From Nibribacter roseus (GTDB lineage Bacteria; Bacteroidota; Bacteroidia; Cytophagales; Hymenobacteraceae): 64,000 nucleotides of DNA. The DNA lies in assembly GCF_042662225.1 (NCBI RefSeq), contig NZ_JBHSYQ010000003.1, forward strand, positions 1,240,001-1,304,000, given 5' to 3'. The notes beneath the pieces were generated by a model that saw only the letters and a list, made by a program, of their open reading frames with translations, searched no databases and was not told where the DNA came from. Made by a program: the position numbers and the translations under genes. Shown piece after piece: positions 16,885 to 26,200 of this stretch. Position 1 is the stretch's first letter. Every line of letters begins with the position of its first letter.

Positions 16885-17472
16885 TCAGTGAGAATCTTTA
16901 CCAAGGGTGATGGCCACCATCTCTTGTAAAGCAGGTACCACTTCCAGTTCAAACCACGGGTGCCGCTTAAACCAGGCAATGTTTCTGGGAGATGGGTGGG
17001 GTAGAGGCAGGTAGGTTGGAAGATAATCTCGCCAAGCCTGCACTGTTTCAGTTAAGTTTCCTTTGGCTCGGTTTCCTAAGAAAGCCCGCTGCGCATAATT
17101 GCCTACCAGCAGGGTAAATTGAATATTATGCAATAGCTGCAAAAGTTGCTGGTGCCAATGAATGGCGCATTCTGGGCGAGGTGGCAAATCACCGGAAGTT
17201 CCGGTGCCCGGATAGCAAAAGCCTAAAGGCATGTTGGCTACTTGACTCTCGTTGTAAAATTCATCTGGAGAGAGACCCAGCCACTGCCGTAGCCGTTTGC
17301 CGCTCTGGTCGTCCCATGGTATACCTGACGCATGTACTTTGGCACCCGGTGCCTGACCTATCACAAGCAAGCGGGCAGAGTCTGAAGCCCGCACAATGGG
17401 TCTGGGGCCGTGGGGAAGTGACGTGGCGCAGATTTGGCAGGCTCTGATTTGGGTTAGTAGCTCTTCAAGCAT
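16885..17472 (-). CDS. Uracil-DNA glycosylase family protein
   Basis: The 195-residue protein has the family 4/5-like signatures: LLVIGQAPGAKVHASGIPWD (motif A, GQAPG), GKRLRQWLGL, a paired-cysteine-like N-terminal ACQICATSL, and LPLPHPSPRN (motif B, HPSPRN). Such enzymes cut uracil from DNA as the first step of base excision repair. The four cysteines expected for a 4Fe-4S cluster in family 4 enzymes are not all evident, so a family member without the cluster is also possible. It lies in the same direction as the small peptide and disordered-protein genes upstream, but a terminator separates them. Confidence 0.85.
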   Translation of the reverse strand: MLEELLTQIRACQICATSLPHGPRPIVRASDSARLLVIGQAPGAKVHASGIPWDDQSGKRLRQWLGLSPDEFYNESQVANMPLGFCYPGTGTSGDLPPRPECAIHWHQQLLQLLHNIQFTLLVGNYAQRAFLGNRAKGNLTETVQAWRDYLPTYLPLPHPSPRNIAWFKRHPWFELEVVPALQEMVAITLGKDSH

Positions 17473-17493
17473 GTATGGTGGCAGATGTGTATG

Positions 17494-17533
17494 TTGTTTT
17501 AAGCCTGTTTTCTGAAAAAGAGCCCTAAAACAG
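17494..17533. repeat. Intergenic palindromic element, copy 7
   Basis: The copy reads TTGTTTTAAGCCTGTTTTC, TG, then AAAAAGAGCCCTAAAACAG. Confidence 0.65.
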
Positions 17534-17546
17534 ATTGGTGTTAAAA

Positions 17547-17581
17547 CGAAGAAGCCGGAACGTAAAGTTCCGGCTTCTTCG
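17547..17581. terminator. Terminator 3' of the 39-residue peptide gene
   Basis: Perfect 15-bp arms CGAAGAAGCCGGAAC and GTTCCGGCTTCTTCG flank a 5-base loop. On the minus strand a short T-run (TTTTAACACC) follows. Confidence 0.8.
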
Positions 17582-17598
17582 TGTCTGCCCTTCCTCCC

Positions 17599-17718
17599 TT
17601 AAGGTTGTAAAGAAGGATTAATGGCATCATGGTCTTGTCTCACAGGCGGAAGGGCTCGCTGTAACAACAGCGCTGTTGCCACACCTGTAAGAACAATGGC
17701 TATCAAAATGGCTTTCAT
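17599..17718 (-). CDS. 39-residue single-pass membrane peptide
   Basis: An ATG at 17718 opens a 39-codon frame ending in TAA. The product starts MKAILIAIVLTGVATALLLQ, a single hydrophobic helix, and ends with a polar tail RALPPVRQDHDAINPSLQP. The frame begins 19 bp after the stop of the 346-residue disordered protein on the same strand and lies before a strong terminator, which argues for a real second gene of a two-gene transcript. I recognise no family. It may equally be a lone signal anchor; no function is assigned. Confidence 0.5.
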   Translation of the reverse strand: MKAILIAIVLTGVATALLLQRALPPVRQDHDAINPSLQP

Positions 17719-17737
17719 AGCTTAGTAGTTTAAAGGA

Positions 17738-18778
17738 TTAGTAGTACCGTGGGTTCCGGCCATCGGAGTAAAAGAAGCTGTCGTCTCCGGAATCGGTCTC
17801 GTCTGACCATCTGGGGCCGCTCTCGTAGCCCCGGTCGCGGCGCGAACGGTACTCATAGTCATTTCTGTTGCCGCCGCGGTAGTTACTGTCGTGGCGGTTG
17901 CTACGGTCTCTGTCATTGTTGTCGCTGCTGTCGCGGTGCCACATGTTCTGTGCGCCATGCTTCAGATCATGCCATGCATCGCGTATACCGGCGCCCATGT
18001 CATCTAAAATGTCACCTTTGTCCCGGTCAGCCCGGCGTCCGGTGTCATCCGTATAGCGGCGTTCTTCATACCAGGTGTGGTTGCCAGAACCATAACGGTA
18101 ATCATCATCTTTATAACGGCTGCGCGACCCAGGGTATTCATTATAAGGGTTCTGGCTTGGGTTAGGCAGGTCTTTCTTCACGCCACGGTCATCCATATAG
18201 GCTCCGCGGTAGTAGTTCTCGTTAGAGTCATCCATGCGGCGCTGCGGTGAAACTCTTTCAGAATGGATGTGGTCGTTGCCGTAACCGTTTCCATAAGAAT
18301 CCTGGCGGGCATTGTAGTTGCCCCGTCCGTCGCCGTAAGGCGCAAAGTGAGAGTTGCTGCTGTGCTGGTTAGAGGAGTGATTCTGGCTACCAGAATTGTG
18401 CTGGCGGTTAGCAGAAGTGTTGTCCTCAAAACGGGTATGCGCTGAGCTGTGGCCACGGCCGTCGCCGTAGTTCAGGTTATTAGGGCTGCGGTATGTGCTG
18501 TATTCCCGCACGCCGTAATGCTTGTCATGGCTGCCGCCCCAGTCTGCGTTGCTGGTGCGCTGGTGCGTGTCCTCTGGGAAGTGACTGCGGCTTTGGTTGC
18601 TGTAGCCTGTATGGAAGTTGTTGCCCATGTTCCACTGAGGATTGTGCGAATGGTTGTCAGAATTTTGGTTTCTGTTATCTCGCTCTTGGTCGCGGTTATA
18701 CAAGTCACGGCCAACGCGGTGGTTTTCTTCCTGACGGTCTTGGTCAGGTCCTGTCCAGTTTCTCTGATTATTCTGCAT
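17738..18778 (-). CDS. Very hydrophilic, probably disordered Asn/Asp/Arg/Gly/Ser/Tyr-rich protein
   Basis: The 346 residues are almost entirely polar, with no signal peptide and almost no aliphatic residues except one short stretch near 262-285 (DILDDMGAGIRDAWHDLKHG), which could form an amphipathic helix like those of YtxH/hydrophilin-type stress proteins. YGDGRG occurs twice (near 105 and 150), and RYGSG/YEERRYTDD-type Tyr/Arg motifs recur. It resembles low-complexity stress or desiccation proteins of Hymenobacteraceae, but the resemblance is compositional only. Long frames on the other strand here are side effects of codon composition. The gene is followed by a 39-residue membrane peptide gene and a terminator. 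Confidence 0.7.
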   Translation of the reverse strand: MQNNQRNWTGPDQDRQEENHRVGRDLYNRDQERDNRNQNSDNHSHNPQWNMGNNFHTGYSNQSRSHFPEDTHQRTSNADWGGSHDKHYGVREYSTYRSPNNLNYGDGRGHSSAHTRFEDNTSANRQHNSGSQNHSSNQHSSNSHFAPYGDGRGNYNARQDSYGNGYGNDHIHSERVSPQRRMDDSNENYYRGAYMDDRGVKKDLPNPSQNPYNEYPGSRSRYKDDDYRYGSGNHTWYEERRYTDDTGRRADRDKGDILDDMGAGIRDAWHDLKHGAQNMWHRDSSDNNDRDRSNRHDSNYRGGNRNDYEYRSRRDRGYESGPRWSDETDSGDDSFFYSDGRNPRYY

Positions 18779-18989
18779 GTTAGTATAGGTTAAAATGTCA
18801 GTAATTAGCAGTCTATAAAAAGACTTTCTAATAGAATGTACGGTAGCCTAGGCAGAGGGTTAAGCAGGCAGATTTCTGAAGCCTTTCTGCAGAAGAATTT
18901 TTTGGGAAACTTGAGAAAATGAGAGAGGGTGGCAGCAACTTTTCAGGTACGAAACAGTAATAGGAGATACACCACTTACTGCTTACTTT

Positions 18990-19142
18990 ATGAAAAGATA
19001 TCTACCTCTGTTAGGCATATTCCTGCTCTTCTTTCTGGTAGTGTCAGGATTTGCCCGGGCGGAAAAGACTCAGCAAAGTCTTACCGTTCATGAACTATTC
19101 GTTTCTGGTAGTCAATTCTCAGATGAGCCAGATAACACATGA
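18990..19142 (+). CDS. 50-residue secreted peptide
   Basis: An ATG at 18990 opens 50 codons ending in TGA. The N-terminus is a textbook signal peptide: MKRYLPLLGIFLLFFLVVSG then FARA, with the AxA-like site ARA giving cleavage before EKTQQ. The mature part would be about 26 residues, polar and acidic at the end (FSDEPDNT). It stands alone between a divergent disordered-protein gene and a bidirectional terminator at 19220. I recognise no family. The clean signal peptide and the position before a terminator are the support; expression is unproven. Confidence 0.5.
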   Translation: MKRYLPLLGIFLLFFLVVSGFARAEKTQQSLTVHELFVSGSQFSDEPDNT

Positions 19143-19219
19143 GAAACTGTTTTATTAACTGAAATTTTATCCTATAAATGTTCTGCCACAGGTGTAGTGC
19201 AGAAATCAACAAGACCTAA

Positions 19220-19263
19220 AAGCAGAAAGGCCAGCCTGATACTTCAGGCTGGCCTTTCTGCTT
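19220..19263. terminator. Bidirectional terminator before the response regulator gene
   Basis: Arms AAGCAGAAAGGCCAGCCTG and CAGGCTGGCCTTTCTGCTT pair over 19 bp around a 6-base loop, 9 bp from the response regulator stop codon and 3' of the 50-residue peptide gene. Confidence 0.85.
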
Positions 19264-19272
19264 AAGTGCTGA

Positions 19273-19677
19273 TTAAGAAAAGTGCTCTTGCAGAATTTCA
19301 CGCACGTGGGCTTCCTGCAAGGGCTTTGAAATATGGCGCTGTACGGTGCTGTACTGTTTAAGTCGCTCTAAATCATAAAAGCTGGCGGAGGAGGTGAGCA
19401 TCATCACCACTATGCCTTGCTTTAGGTGATCTGGTAGCTGGTGGTAAGTTTCAAGAAACTCAAAGCCATCCATCACCGGCATTTTTATATCAAGAAACAT
19501 AAGATCAGGCAGAGGCAACTCGCTGGCCGCGCGATCATCTAGAAACTGAAGCGCTTCTTCTCCGTTGGTGACTATTTCAATTTCCTCGGCAATCTGCATG
19601 CGTTCCAGCAGGCGCTTGTTCAGGTAATTGGTAGTATCATCGTCGTCAACAAGCAATATCAGGTTTAGTTTGTCCAT
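19273..19677 (-). CDS. Single-domain response regulator
   Basis: The 134-residue protein is one receiver domain with no output domain. The acidic pocket is LLVDDDDTTNYL, the phosphoacceptor is Asp63 in LMFLDIKMPVMDGFEFL, the conserved Thr/Ser is in MMLTSSASFYD, and the Lys is in RHISKPL. It begins 23 bp after the stop of the PAS histidine kinase on the same strand, so the two are almost surely an operon and a cognate pair. Such Rcp-like regulators act by protein contact. What it contacts is not shown here. Confidence 0.95.
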   Translation of the reverse strand: MDKLNLILLVDDDDTTNYLNKRLLERMQIAEEIEIVTNGEEALQFLDDRAASELPLPDLMFLDIKMPVMDGFEFLETYHQLPDHLKQGIVVMMLTSSASFYDLERLKQYSTVQRHISKPLQEAHVREILQEHFS

Positions 19678-19700
19678 GGGTAAAGGTAATGCTATATCGC

Positions 19701-22700
19701 TTAATAACTTTCTTTAAAATAAACAGTGAAGGTGGTGCCATGACCTTCCTGGCTCTGTACGGTAATATGCCCCCCGTTTTTCTGCAATATACGGTTGATA
19801 ATGTAAAGCCCTAAACCGGAGCCTGCCACATGGTTGTGAAAACGTTTGAACATCTGGAACATCTTAGGGCCATGCCTTTCCATGTTCATGCCCATGCCAT
19901 TGTCTTGTACGGTTAATATTACGTAATCACCCTCTTTATGGGTACTTATATTCACTACCGGAGTGCGGGCTTCTGATCGGTATTTTACCGAGTTGCTGAT
20001 TAAGTTATAAAAAATACTTTTAAGGTTTACGCGGGAGAAGGTAAGGGTTGGCACCTGTGTGAAATCAACATTGATTTTAGCGTCAGAAGCCTGAATCATG
20101 TCTTGAATACTGAGTTTTACCTCCTCAACTAGTTCAGTAAGCTGTACTTTCTCACGGTTAGCGTTTATGTTCTTCTGTACTTTCACTATTTCAGACAAAT
20201 CTGAAATAGTGGCGTTAATCTGCTGCAGTGACTTATCAAACATGCCAATAAGTAGTTCCGCATCTGAGTCATGAAACGTGACGTTTTTAATCAGCTCATG
20301 GAAAATGCCAGCCATATTGATAATGGGCAGCTTCAGGTCATGCGAGGCAGTGTACACAAAGCTGTCTAAATCCTCATTAATGGTGTGGAGTTCTTTGTTT
20401 GTCTCAGCCAAAAGCTCCTCATTACGTTTTTGCTCTTCAATATCGGTACAGGTGCCAAACCAACGTACAATATTCCCCTCCTGGTCAAGAATGGGAAGGG
20501 CTCGAGCCAGGAACCAACGCCACTCACCGTCAGAGGCGCGTTTAAAACGGTACTCTATCTGGTAGGGTTTGCCTGTCATCAATGACTCTTGCCAACGGTT
20601 GGCCGCCCTTGTCTGGTCATCGGGGTGTAGTAGGTTTTTCCACATCTGTGTTCCTTTGCTAGCCTCTAAATCATAACCAGTAAATTCAACCCATTTTTTG
20701 TTGAAGTAGTCATGAAAGCCATTAGGGTCTGATGTCCAGACAAGTTGTGGCATACTTTCCGCCAGGAACTGGAACTGTTCTGTACTTTCCTGTAGCGCCA
20801 TCTGCGCCTCTTTCTGCTCTTGTATATCTGTTTGAGAACCTACCCACATGATAATTTCACCATTGGAGCCTCTGACAGGAACACACCGCATCAAAAACCA
20901 GCGGTAGTCTACATTTTCATTGGGTCGCCACCGGTTTTCAATGGTAAACTTCTCGCCAGTACGTAAGGACTTCTTCCAGCCGGAAAGCGTTTTCTCTATG
21001 TCATCAGGGTGAATGAAATCTTCCCAGCCCCAATAGGAGAGGGTGTCGCGGGTGCCGCCCAGAAATTCATACCATTGTTGGCTGTAATAAGTCACATAAC
21101 CATCTGGCTGAGTGGTAAAGGTCATGTGTGGCATGGCATCCATTACCTGGGTGAGGCGGTCATGTGAGGCTTTGAGTTCTGCCGTGAGACTCTCTGCCTG
21201 TTGTTTGGCAATAACCTGCTCGGTTACTTCAACTATTAGAATCATTACACCTTCAACAGTGGTGTCGGCATTGAAGAGAGGCTGATAAATAAAGTCAAAA
21301 TACCCCAGTTCCAGCTCTCCATTTCCTTTGCGGTCAAGGTAAGCGGGCTGCTCATACCCCCGGTGCAGTTTTCCGTTAGTATATACGTCTTCCAGTATTT
21401 CAAAAAAACCTTGGTCCTTTAGTTCTGGAAGGGCTTCTTTGAAAGGTTTGCCTACTATGTCGCGGCCCCCTACCAGCAACTTAAACTGCGGAGTGGCAAA
21501 ATCACCTACCCAATCTTCCCCTTTGATGACGGCAAACTGTACCGGCGCCTGTGCCAGCATGCGCTGCACATACTCGTCGCGGTCAAGCAGATGTTGCTGA
21601 ATGTCTTTCTGCTCCTGAATATCGGTGTCTACCCCAATCCAGGCTTGTATATTCCCTTGCTCATCGTGCAGGGGGGTAGCCCGCATGGTAAACCACCGAT
21701 ACTGCCCGTCAGATGCCCGCTTCAGCCTGGCTTCATTTACATATTCTTTACCAGTGGCAAGCGCCCGTGACCATCTCTCAATAGTGAATGCAAGGTCTTC
21801 TGGATGTACTATTCCGTCCCAGCCATCATCTGGGCCGGTGTTGCCGGTGTAGGCGTACCAAGCTTTGTTGTAGTAATAGATATAGCCATCGGCGTGGGCA
21901 ACCCAGGCTATCTCGGGTATCCCTTCCAGCAGTGCCTTCACATGCTGCTCACTGGCTCTTATTTCAGCGGCGTACCTGTTTTTTTCTGTGATATCTACCA
22001 TAGCCCCAATCATGCGGATTGGGGAGCCGTTATTGTCTCGGGCTATTATACCCCGGTCAAAGATGTCGGCATAAGTACCGTCTGCTTTCCTGAATCGGTA
22101 ATCGTCTTGCCAATTAATGCCACCGTTGTCAATTACGTGGTGTATGCTGAGAACTACACGCTCTGCGTCATCTGGGTGAATACGGCCGTACCAGGAGTTG
22201 ATGTCATGCTCAATGTCTTCTTGTTTGTAGCCAAAGGTGACCTTGAACCCTTCGTTCCACCAAATACTGTCGTCTTTCAAGTTCCAATCCCAGATGACAT
22301 CATTGGTTGCTTTGGCTAACAGCTGAAACCGCTCCAGATTTTCTTTGGCCAGCCGTTCATGTTTCTGCTGCCGATCAATGTCTACCAAAGTGCCCAGCAT
22401 GCGGTAGGGCTTGCCTTCGTCATCGTACAGAATGTAGCCATGGTCCATAACCTGGGTGTAGGTGCCGTCCGCTTTCTGAAACCGATACTTTCCAGTCCAA
22501 ACTTTTTCCTGCTGATTAACAGCTTTGTTCAGGCTGTCGCGTAATTTTTTATACTCCTCCGGGTGAACTCGCTCGTCCCACAGCGAAGGCGACTCACCGG
22601 CATCTGATACGGAGTAGCCAAAGATTTTTTCAAAGCTTTTGCCCCAGTAGAACTTCTGGCTCTTGATGTCATAGTCCCAGGAAACACCGCCTGAGGCCTC

Positions 22701-23186
22701 TACAAAAGACTGCAGGTTGCCCGTAGCTATTTCCTGTTCCTGCCTTTGCTTCTGCAGTTGCGTGATGTCTTCTACCTGATGAATAAGGTACAATACCTCG
22801 CCTGCTGAATCTAGTACCGGTGAGTTGAGGGGTTGCCAGTATTTTTCTTCAAACTCAGTTTCCTGCGCTGTTGCTTTGGTGACGTCATACCGTTGAGGAG
22901 CCATTTTATGCGGTACGCGGTTGTCTCTGGCATACTCAAGCGACTGCTTCAGGTTAAGCACTCCGTTTGCCTGCGGTAGGTCAGGATTATCTGGGAAGGC
23001 ATCAAACAGGTACTTACCTATTATAGACCTGTCTTTTAAGGTAGATTGCAGGTAGGCTTCGCTGGCCTCAAGAATAATGAAATCTGGAGAAAGCACAAGG
23101 TACAGCCCTGGCAGCGCCCTGAAGATCACTTGAAGATCAAGGGCAGTGGCAGGTTCTGTAGAGGCGTTCATGCTCGGAGAATTCAT
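19701..23186 (-). CDS. Cytosolic multi-PAS sensor histidine kinase
   Basis: The 1161-residue protein has seven PAS/PAC units at about 18-145, 158-275, 285-400, 410-525, 538-655, 675-790 and 803-920. The HisKA segment has the phosphoacceptor His949 in YTASHDLKLP, and the HATPase domain has the N box LISNSVKY (about 1062), the D box DNGMGM and the G2 box GSGLGLYI. No transmembrane helix or signal peptide is seen. Units 4, 6 and 7 share the ending W(I/V/F)G-x2-TDI-x-EQK, which suggests recent internal duplication. The signal is unknown; PAS units of this type can bind flavin, heme or small molecules. A second ATG six codons in is a possible start. Confidence 0.95.
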   Translation of the reverse strand: MNSPSMNASTEPATALDLQVIFRALPGLYLVLSPDFIILEASEAYLQSTLKDRSIIGKYLFDAFPDNPDLPQANGVLNLKQSLEYARDNRVPHKMAPQRYDVTKATAQETEFEEKYWQPLNSPVLDSAGEVLYLIHQVEDITQLQKQRQEQEIATGNLQSFVEASGGVSWDYDIKSQKFYWGKSFEKIFGYSVSDAGESPSLWDERVHPEEYKKLRDSLNKAVNQQEKVWTGKYRFQKADGTYTQVMDHGYILYDDEGKPYRMLGTLVDIDRQQKHERLAKENLERFQLLAKATNDVIWDWNLKDDSIWWNEGFKVTFGYKQEDIEHDINSWYGRIHPDDAERVVLSIHHVIDNGGINWQDDYRFRKADGTYADIFDRGIIARDNNGSPIRMIGAMVDITEKNRYAAEIRASEQHVKALLEGIPEIAWVAHADGYIYYYNKAWYAYTGNTGPDDGWDGIVHPEDLAFTIERWSRALATGKEYVNEARLKRASDGQYRWFTMRATPLHDEQGNIQAWIGVDTDIQEQKDIQQHLLDRDEYVQRMLAQAPVQFAVIKGEDWVGDFATPQFKLLVGGRDIVGKPFKEALPELKDQGFFEILEDVYTNGKLHRGYEQPAYLDRKGNGELELGYFDFIYQPLFNADTTVEGVMILIVEVTEQVIAKQQAESLTAELKASHDRLTQVMDAMPHMTFTTQPDGYVTYYSQQWYEFLGGTRDTLSYWGWEDFIHPDDIEKTLSGWKKSLRTGEKFTIENRWRPNENVDYRWFLMRCVPVRGSNGEIIMWVGSQTDIQEQKEAQMALQESTEQFQFLAESMPQLVWTSDPNGFHDYFNKKWVEFTGYDLEASKGTQMWKNLLHPDDQTRAANRWQESLMTGKPYQIEYRFKRASDGEWRWFLARALPILDQEGNIVRWFGTCTDIEEQKRNEELLAETNKELHTINEDLDSFVYTASHDLKLPIINMAGIFHELIKNVTFHDSDAELLIGMFDKSLQQINATISDLSEIVKVQKNINANREKVQLTELVEEVKLSIQDMIQASDAKINVDFTQVPTLTFSRVNLKSIFYNLISNSVKYRSEARTPVVNISTHKEGDYVILTVQDNGMGMNMERHGPKMFQMFKRFHNHVAGSGLGLYIINRILQKNGGHITVQSQEGHGTTFTVYFKESY

Positions 23187-23237
23187 TCAGTTGGGCAAAG
23201 GGGCCTAAGCTCCCATGTTGCTATATTAGGGTAATGA

Positions 23238-23295
23238 ACATAACTGCTGTTTTAGGGCTGTTTTCAATAAAACAACCCTAAAACAGCAGTTATGT
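23238..23295. repeat. Intergenic palindromic element, copy 8, with extended perfect arms
   Basis: The 20-bp arms ACATAACTGCTGTTTTAGGG and CCCTAAAACAGCAGTTATGT are perfect complements around the inner CTGTTTTC/AAAACA core. The right arm overlaps the mfd stop codon (minus strand). The outer part of the arm (ACATAACTG) is not shared with other copies. Confidence 0.85.
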
Positions 23296-26200
23296 CTGCA
23301 TGTCTTCAAACACAGCTTTGGCCGCCTCCAAGGTAGATATATCCTCAACAATCACAATGAGTTTGTCTTTGGCCTCTTTCAACCTAGAACGGCGTGGGTG
23401 CTGCTGCACGTACTGCAAAATGCGGCTAAAGGTTTCAGATTGAAAGAAAGATTCATTGTTCTGGCTTGGTATATACCCTTTTAACGTCTCTTTCTTCAAA
23501 GTGAGTTTTTCAAAACCGAGGCGGCAGGCTTCCCAGCGCATTTTTACAATGGCCACCAGTTGCTCCACTTCCGGCGGCATAGGGCCGAAGCGGTCTACCA
23601 TGCCCGCCACCAGTTTCTCCAGGCTCTCCAGGTCTTTCACGCTGTCTAGCTTGCTGTACATTTGCAGGCGTTCAGAAATGTTGCTGATGTAGGAGTCTGG
23701 AATCAGAATTTCAAGATCGGTCTCCACTGAGCATTCCCGCAGAGGCTCCACCAGCTTTTCCAGTTCCAGTTCTTTGAAGAATAAATCGCGGAACTCTGTT
23801 TCTTTCAGCTCCTGAACGGCCTCGTCCAGAATCTGGTGGTAGGCTTCAAAACCGAGGTCATTGATAAAGCCGCTCTGCTCACCCCCCAGCATATTGCCCG
23901 CGCCCCGTATGTCCAGATCACGCATGGCAATCTTGAAGCCTTCACCCAAGTCAGAGAATTCTTCCAGAGTGCTCAGGCGTTTACGAGCATCGGACGGTAG
24001 TCCGGAAACGGGTGGCGTTAATAAATAGCAGTAGGCTTTCTTGTTAGAGCGGCCCACGCGCCCACGCATCTGGTGCAAGTCACTTAGCCCGAACATATGC
24101 GCCCGGTTAATGATAATAGTGTTGGCGTTGGGTATGTCTAACCCACTTTCAATGATGTTGGTACTGACCAGCACGTCGTATTCGCCCTCTACAAAGCGCA
24201 TCATGCGTTTTTCCAGCTCCTCGGGGTCCATTTGGCCGTGGGCGTAGGTTACCTTGGCATCGGGCACCAGCTTCAGAATTAGGTTGGTCATTTCCTCAAT
24301 GTCTGAAATGCGGTTGTGCACGAAGAAGACCTGCCCTTTGCGTTTGAGCTCATGCGCTACGGCATCTCTAATCAGGGCATCATCAAACACATGTAGTTCC
24401 GTTTGTACGGGTTGGCGGTTGGGTGGCGGCGTTGCAATGACAGAAAGGTCACGGGCACCCATCAGCGAAAAGTGCAGCGTACGCGGAATAGGGGTGGCGG
24501 TGAGGGTGAGGGTGTCTACGTTGACTTTTATTTCCTTAAGCCGGTCTTTCGTCTTTACCCCAAATTTTTGCTCCTCGTCAATAATCAACAAGCCCAGGTT
24601 TTTAAACTTAACATCTTTGCTGGCGATGCGGTGCGTGCCAATGAGAATGTCGGTTTTGCCTTCGGCCAGGCGGCCCAAAGTTTCTTTTATCTGTTTGGTT
24701 GTTTTAAAGCGGTTTATGTATTCTACATTCACCGGAAACGCCTCTAAACGATCTCTGAACGTTTTGTAATGCTGCATGGCCAGAATTGTGGTAGGCACCA
24801 GCACTGCTACCTGCTTGCCGTCACAGGCGGCTTTAAAGGCGGCGCGTATGGCTACCTCTGTTTTCCCGAAACCCACATCGCCGCAAACCAGCCGGTCCAT
24901 GGGGTGAGGCTGTTCCATGTCAGCTTTCACGTCTTCGGTGGCCTTGCCTTGGTCTGGGGTGTCTTCATAGATAAACGACGATTCCAGCTCGGCTTGCAGG
25001 AAGCCATCTTTGCTGAAGGCGTAACCGGGGGCTTTCTTGCGTTTGGCGTACAGTTTGATAAGCTCGGCAGCAATGTCTTTTACCTTGCTTTTGACACGCT
25101 TTTTCTTGTTTTCCCACTCCGGCGAGCCCAGTTTGCTCATAGTAGGCGGCGTGCCTTCTTTGCCCGTGTACTTGCTGATCTTGTGCAGGGAGTGAATGCT
25201 CACGTACAGCAGATCATCATCACGGTAAATGAGACGGATAGCTTCCTGCATGCGACCGCCTACTTCCACTTTCTCCAGCCCCGCAAAACGGCCAATGCCG
25301 TAGTCCATGTGCGTGACGTAGTCGCCAGGCTTTAGGGTGCGGAGCTCCTTTAAAGTAAGAGCTTTTGACTTAGAATAGCCTTCTTTGGTTTTATGCTTGT
25401 AAAAGCGCTCAAACAGCTGGTGATCTGTATAGCACACCAGTTTTACTTGGTCGTCCACAAACCCTTCGCGCAGAGCCAGCATAAGGTGATGGAACCGCAC
25501 GTCGTGGTCTAACTCATCAAAAATGGTTCTCAACCTGTCTGCCTGACGCGGAGATTCAGCAGCTATGACGTTGACAAAGCCGTTGTTCTGGTTCTCGTGC
25601 AGGTTAGTGACCAGCCGCTGAAAGTCTTTGTTGAACGATGGCTGTGGGTGCGACTGAAACGGCACCACCTCGGCATTTTTGAAGTTAAACCGCTTGCCGA
25701 ACTCTACCAGTGTAAACGCCTCCAGCCTTTTTTTGAAGGCTTTGCCGCTCTCAAAAAGATCTTCGGGTTTAGAGACAATCTGAACGCCCGCGCTGCCTTC
25801 CAGCATCTCCAGAAAAGATTGCTCGGCTTTTTCGTAAGATTCACCTATTACCTCCACGGTCTGCCGGTAATCTTTCACCCAGATTTTGCTGTCTTCCGGA
25901 ATAAAATCAAGGAAAGATTCACGGGTTTCCTGCAGCAGCTTGGTCTGCACGTTAGGGATGATGGAAATCTGTTTTTTCTGCTCTACACTCAGCTGCGTGT
26001 TAGGGTCAAATGTTCTTATGCTTTCAATCTCATCACCAAACAACTCTAGGCGGTACGGCAAATCATTGGCATAAGAATATACATCTATAATGCCGCCGCG
26101 AACAGCAAACTGGCCTGCCTCATACACAAAGTCTGTGCGTTCAAAATCATAGCTGTTGAGAACCTCGGTCAGGAAGTTTACATCCAGTTTCTCGCCTACT

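Noticed and set aside
17722..18793. Several long frames on both strands over the disordered-protein gene
   Set aside because: They mirror the biased codons of the Asn/Asp/Arg/Gly-rich protein and give Thr/Ala/Val-rich or Cys/Arg-rich translations with no family-like features.
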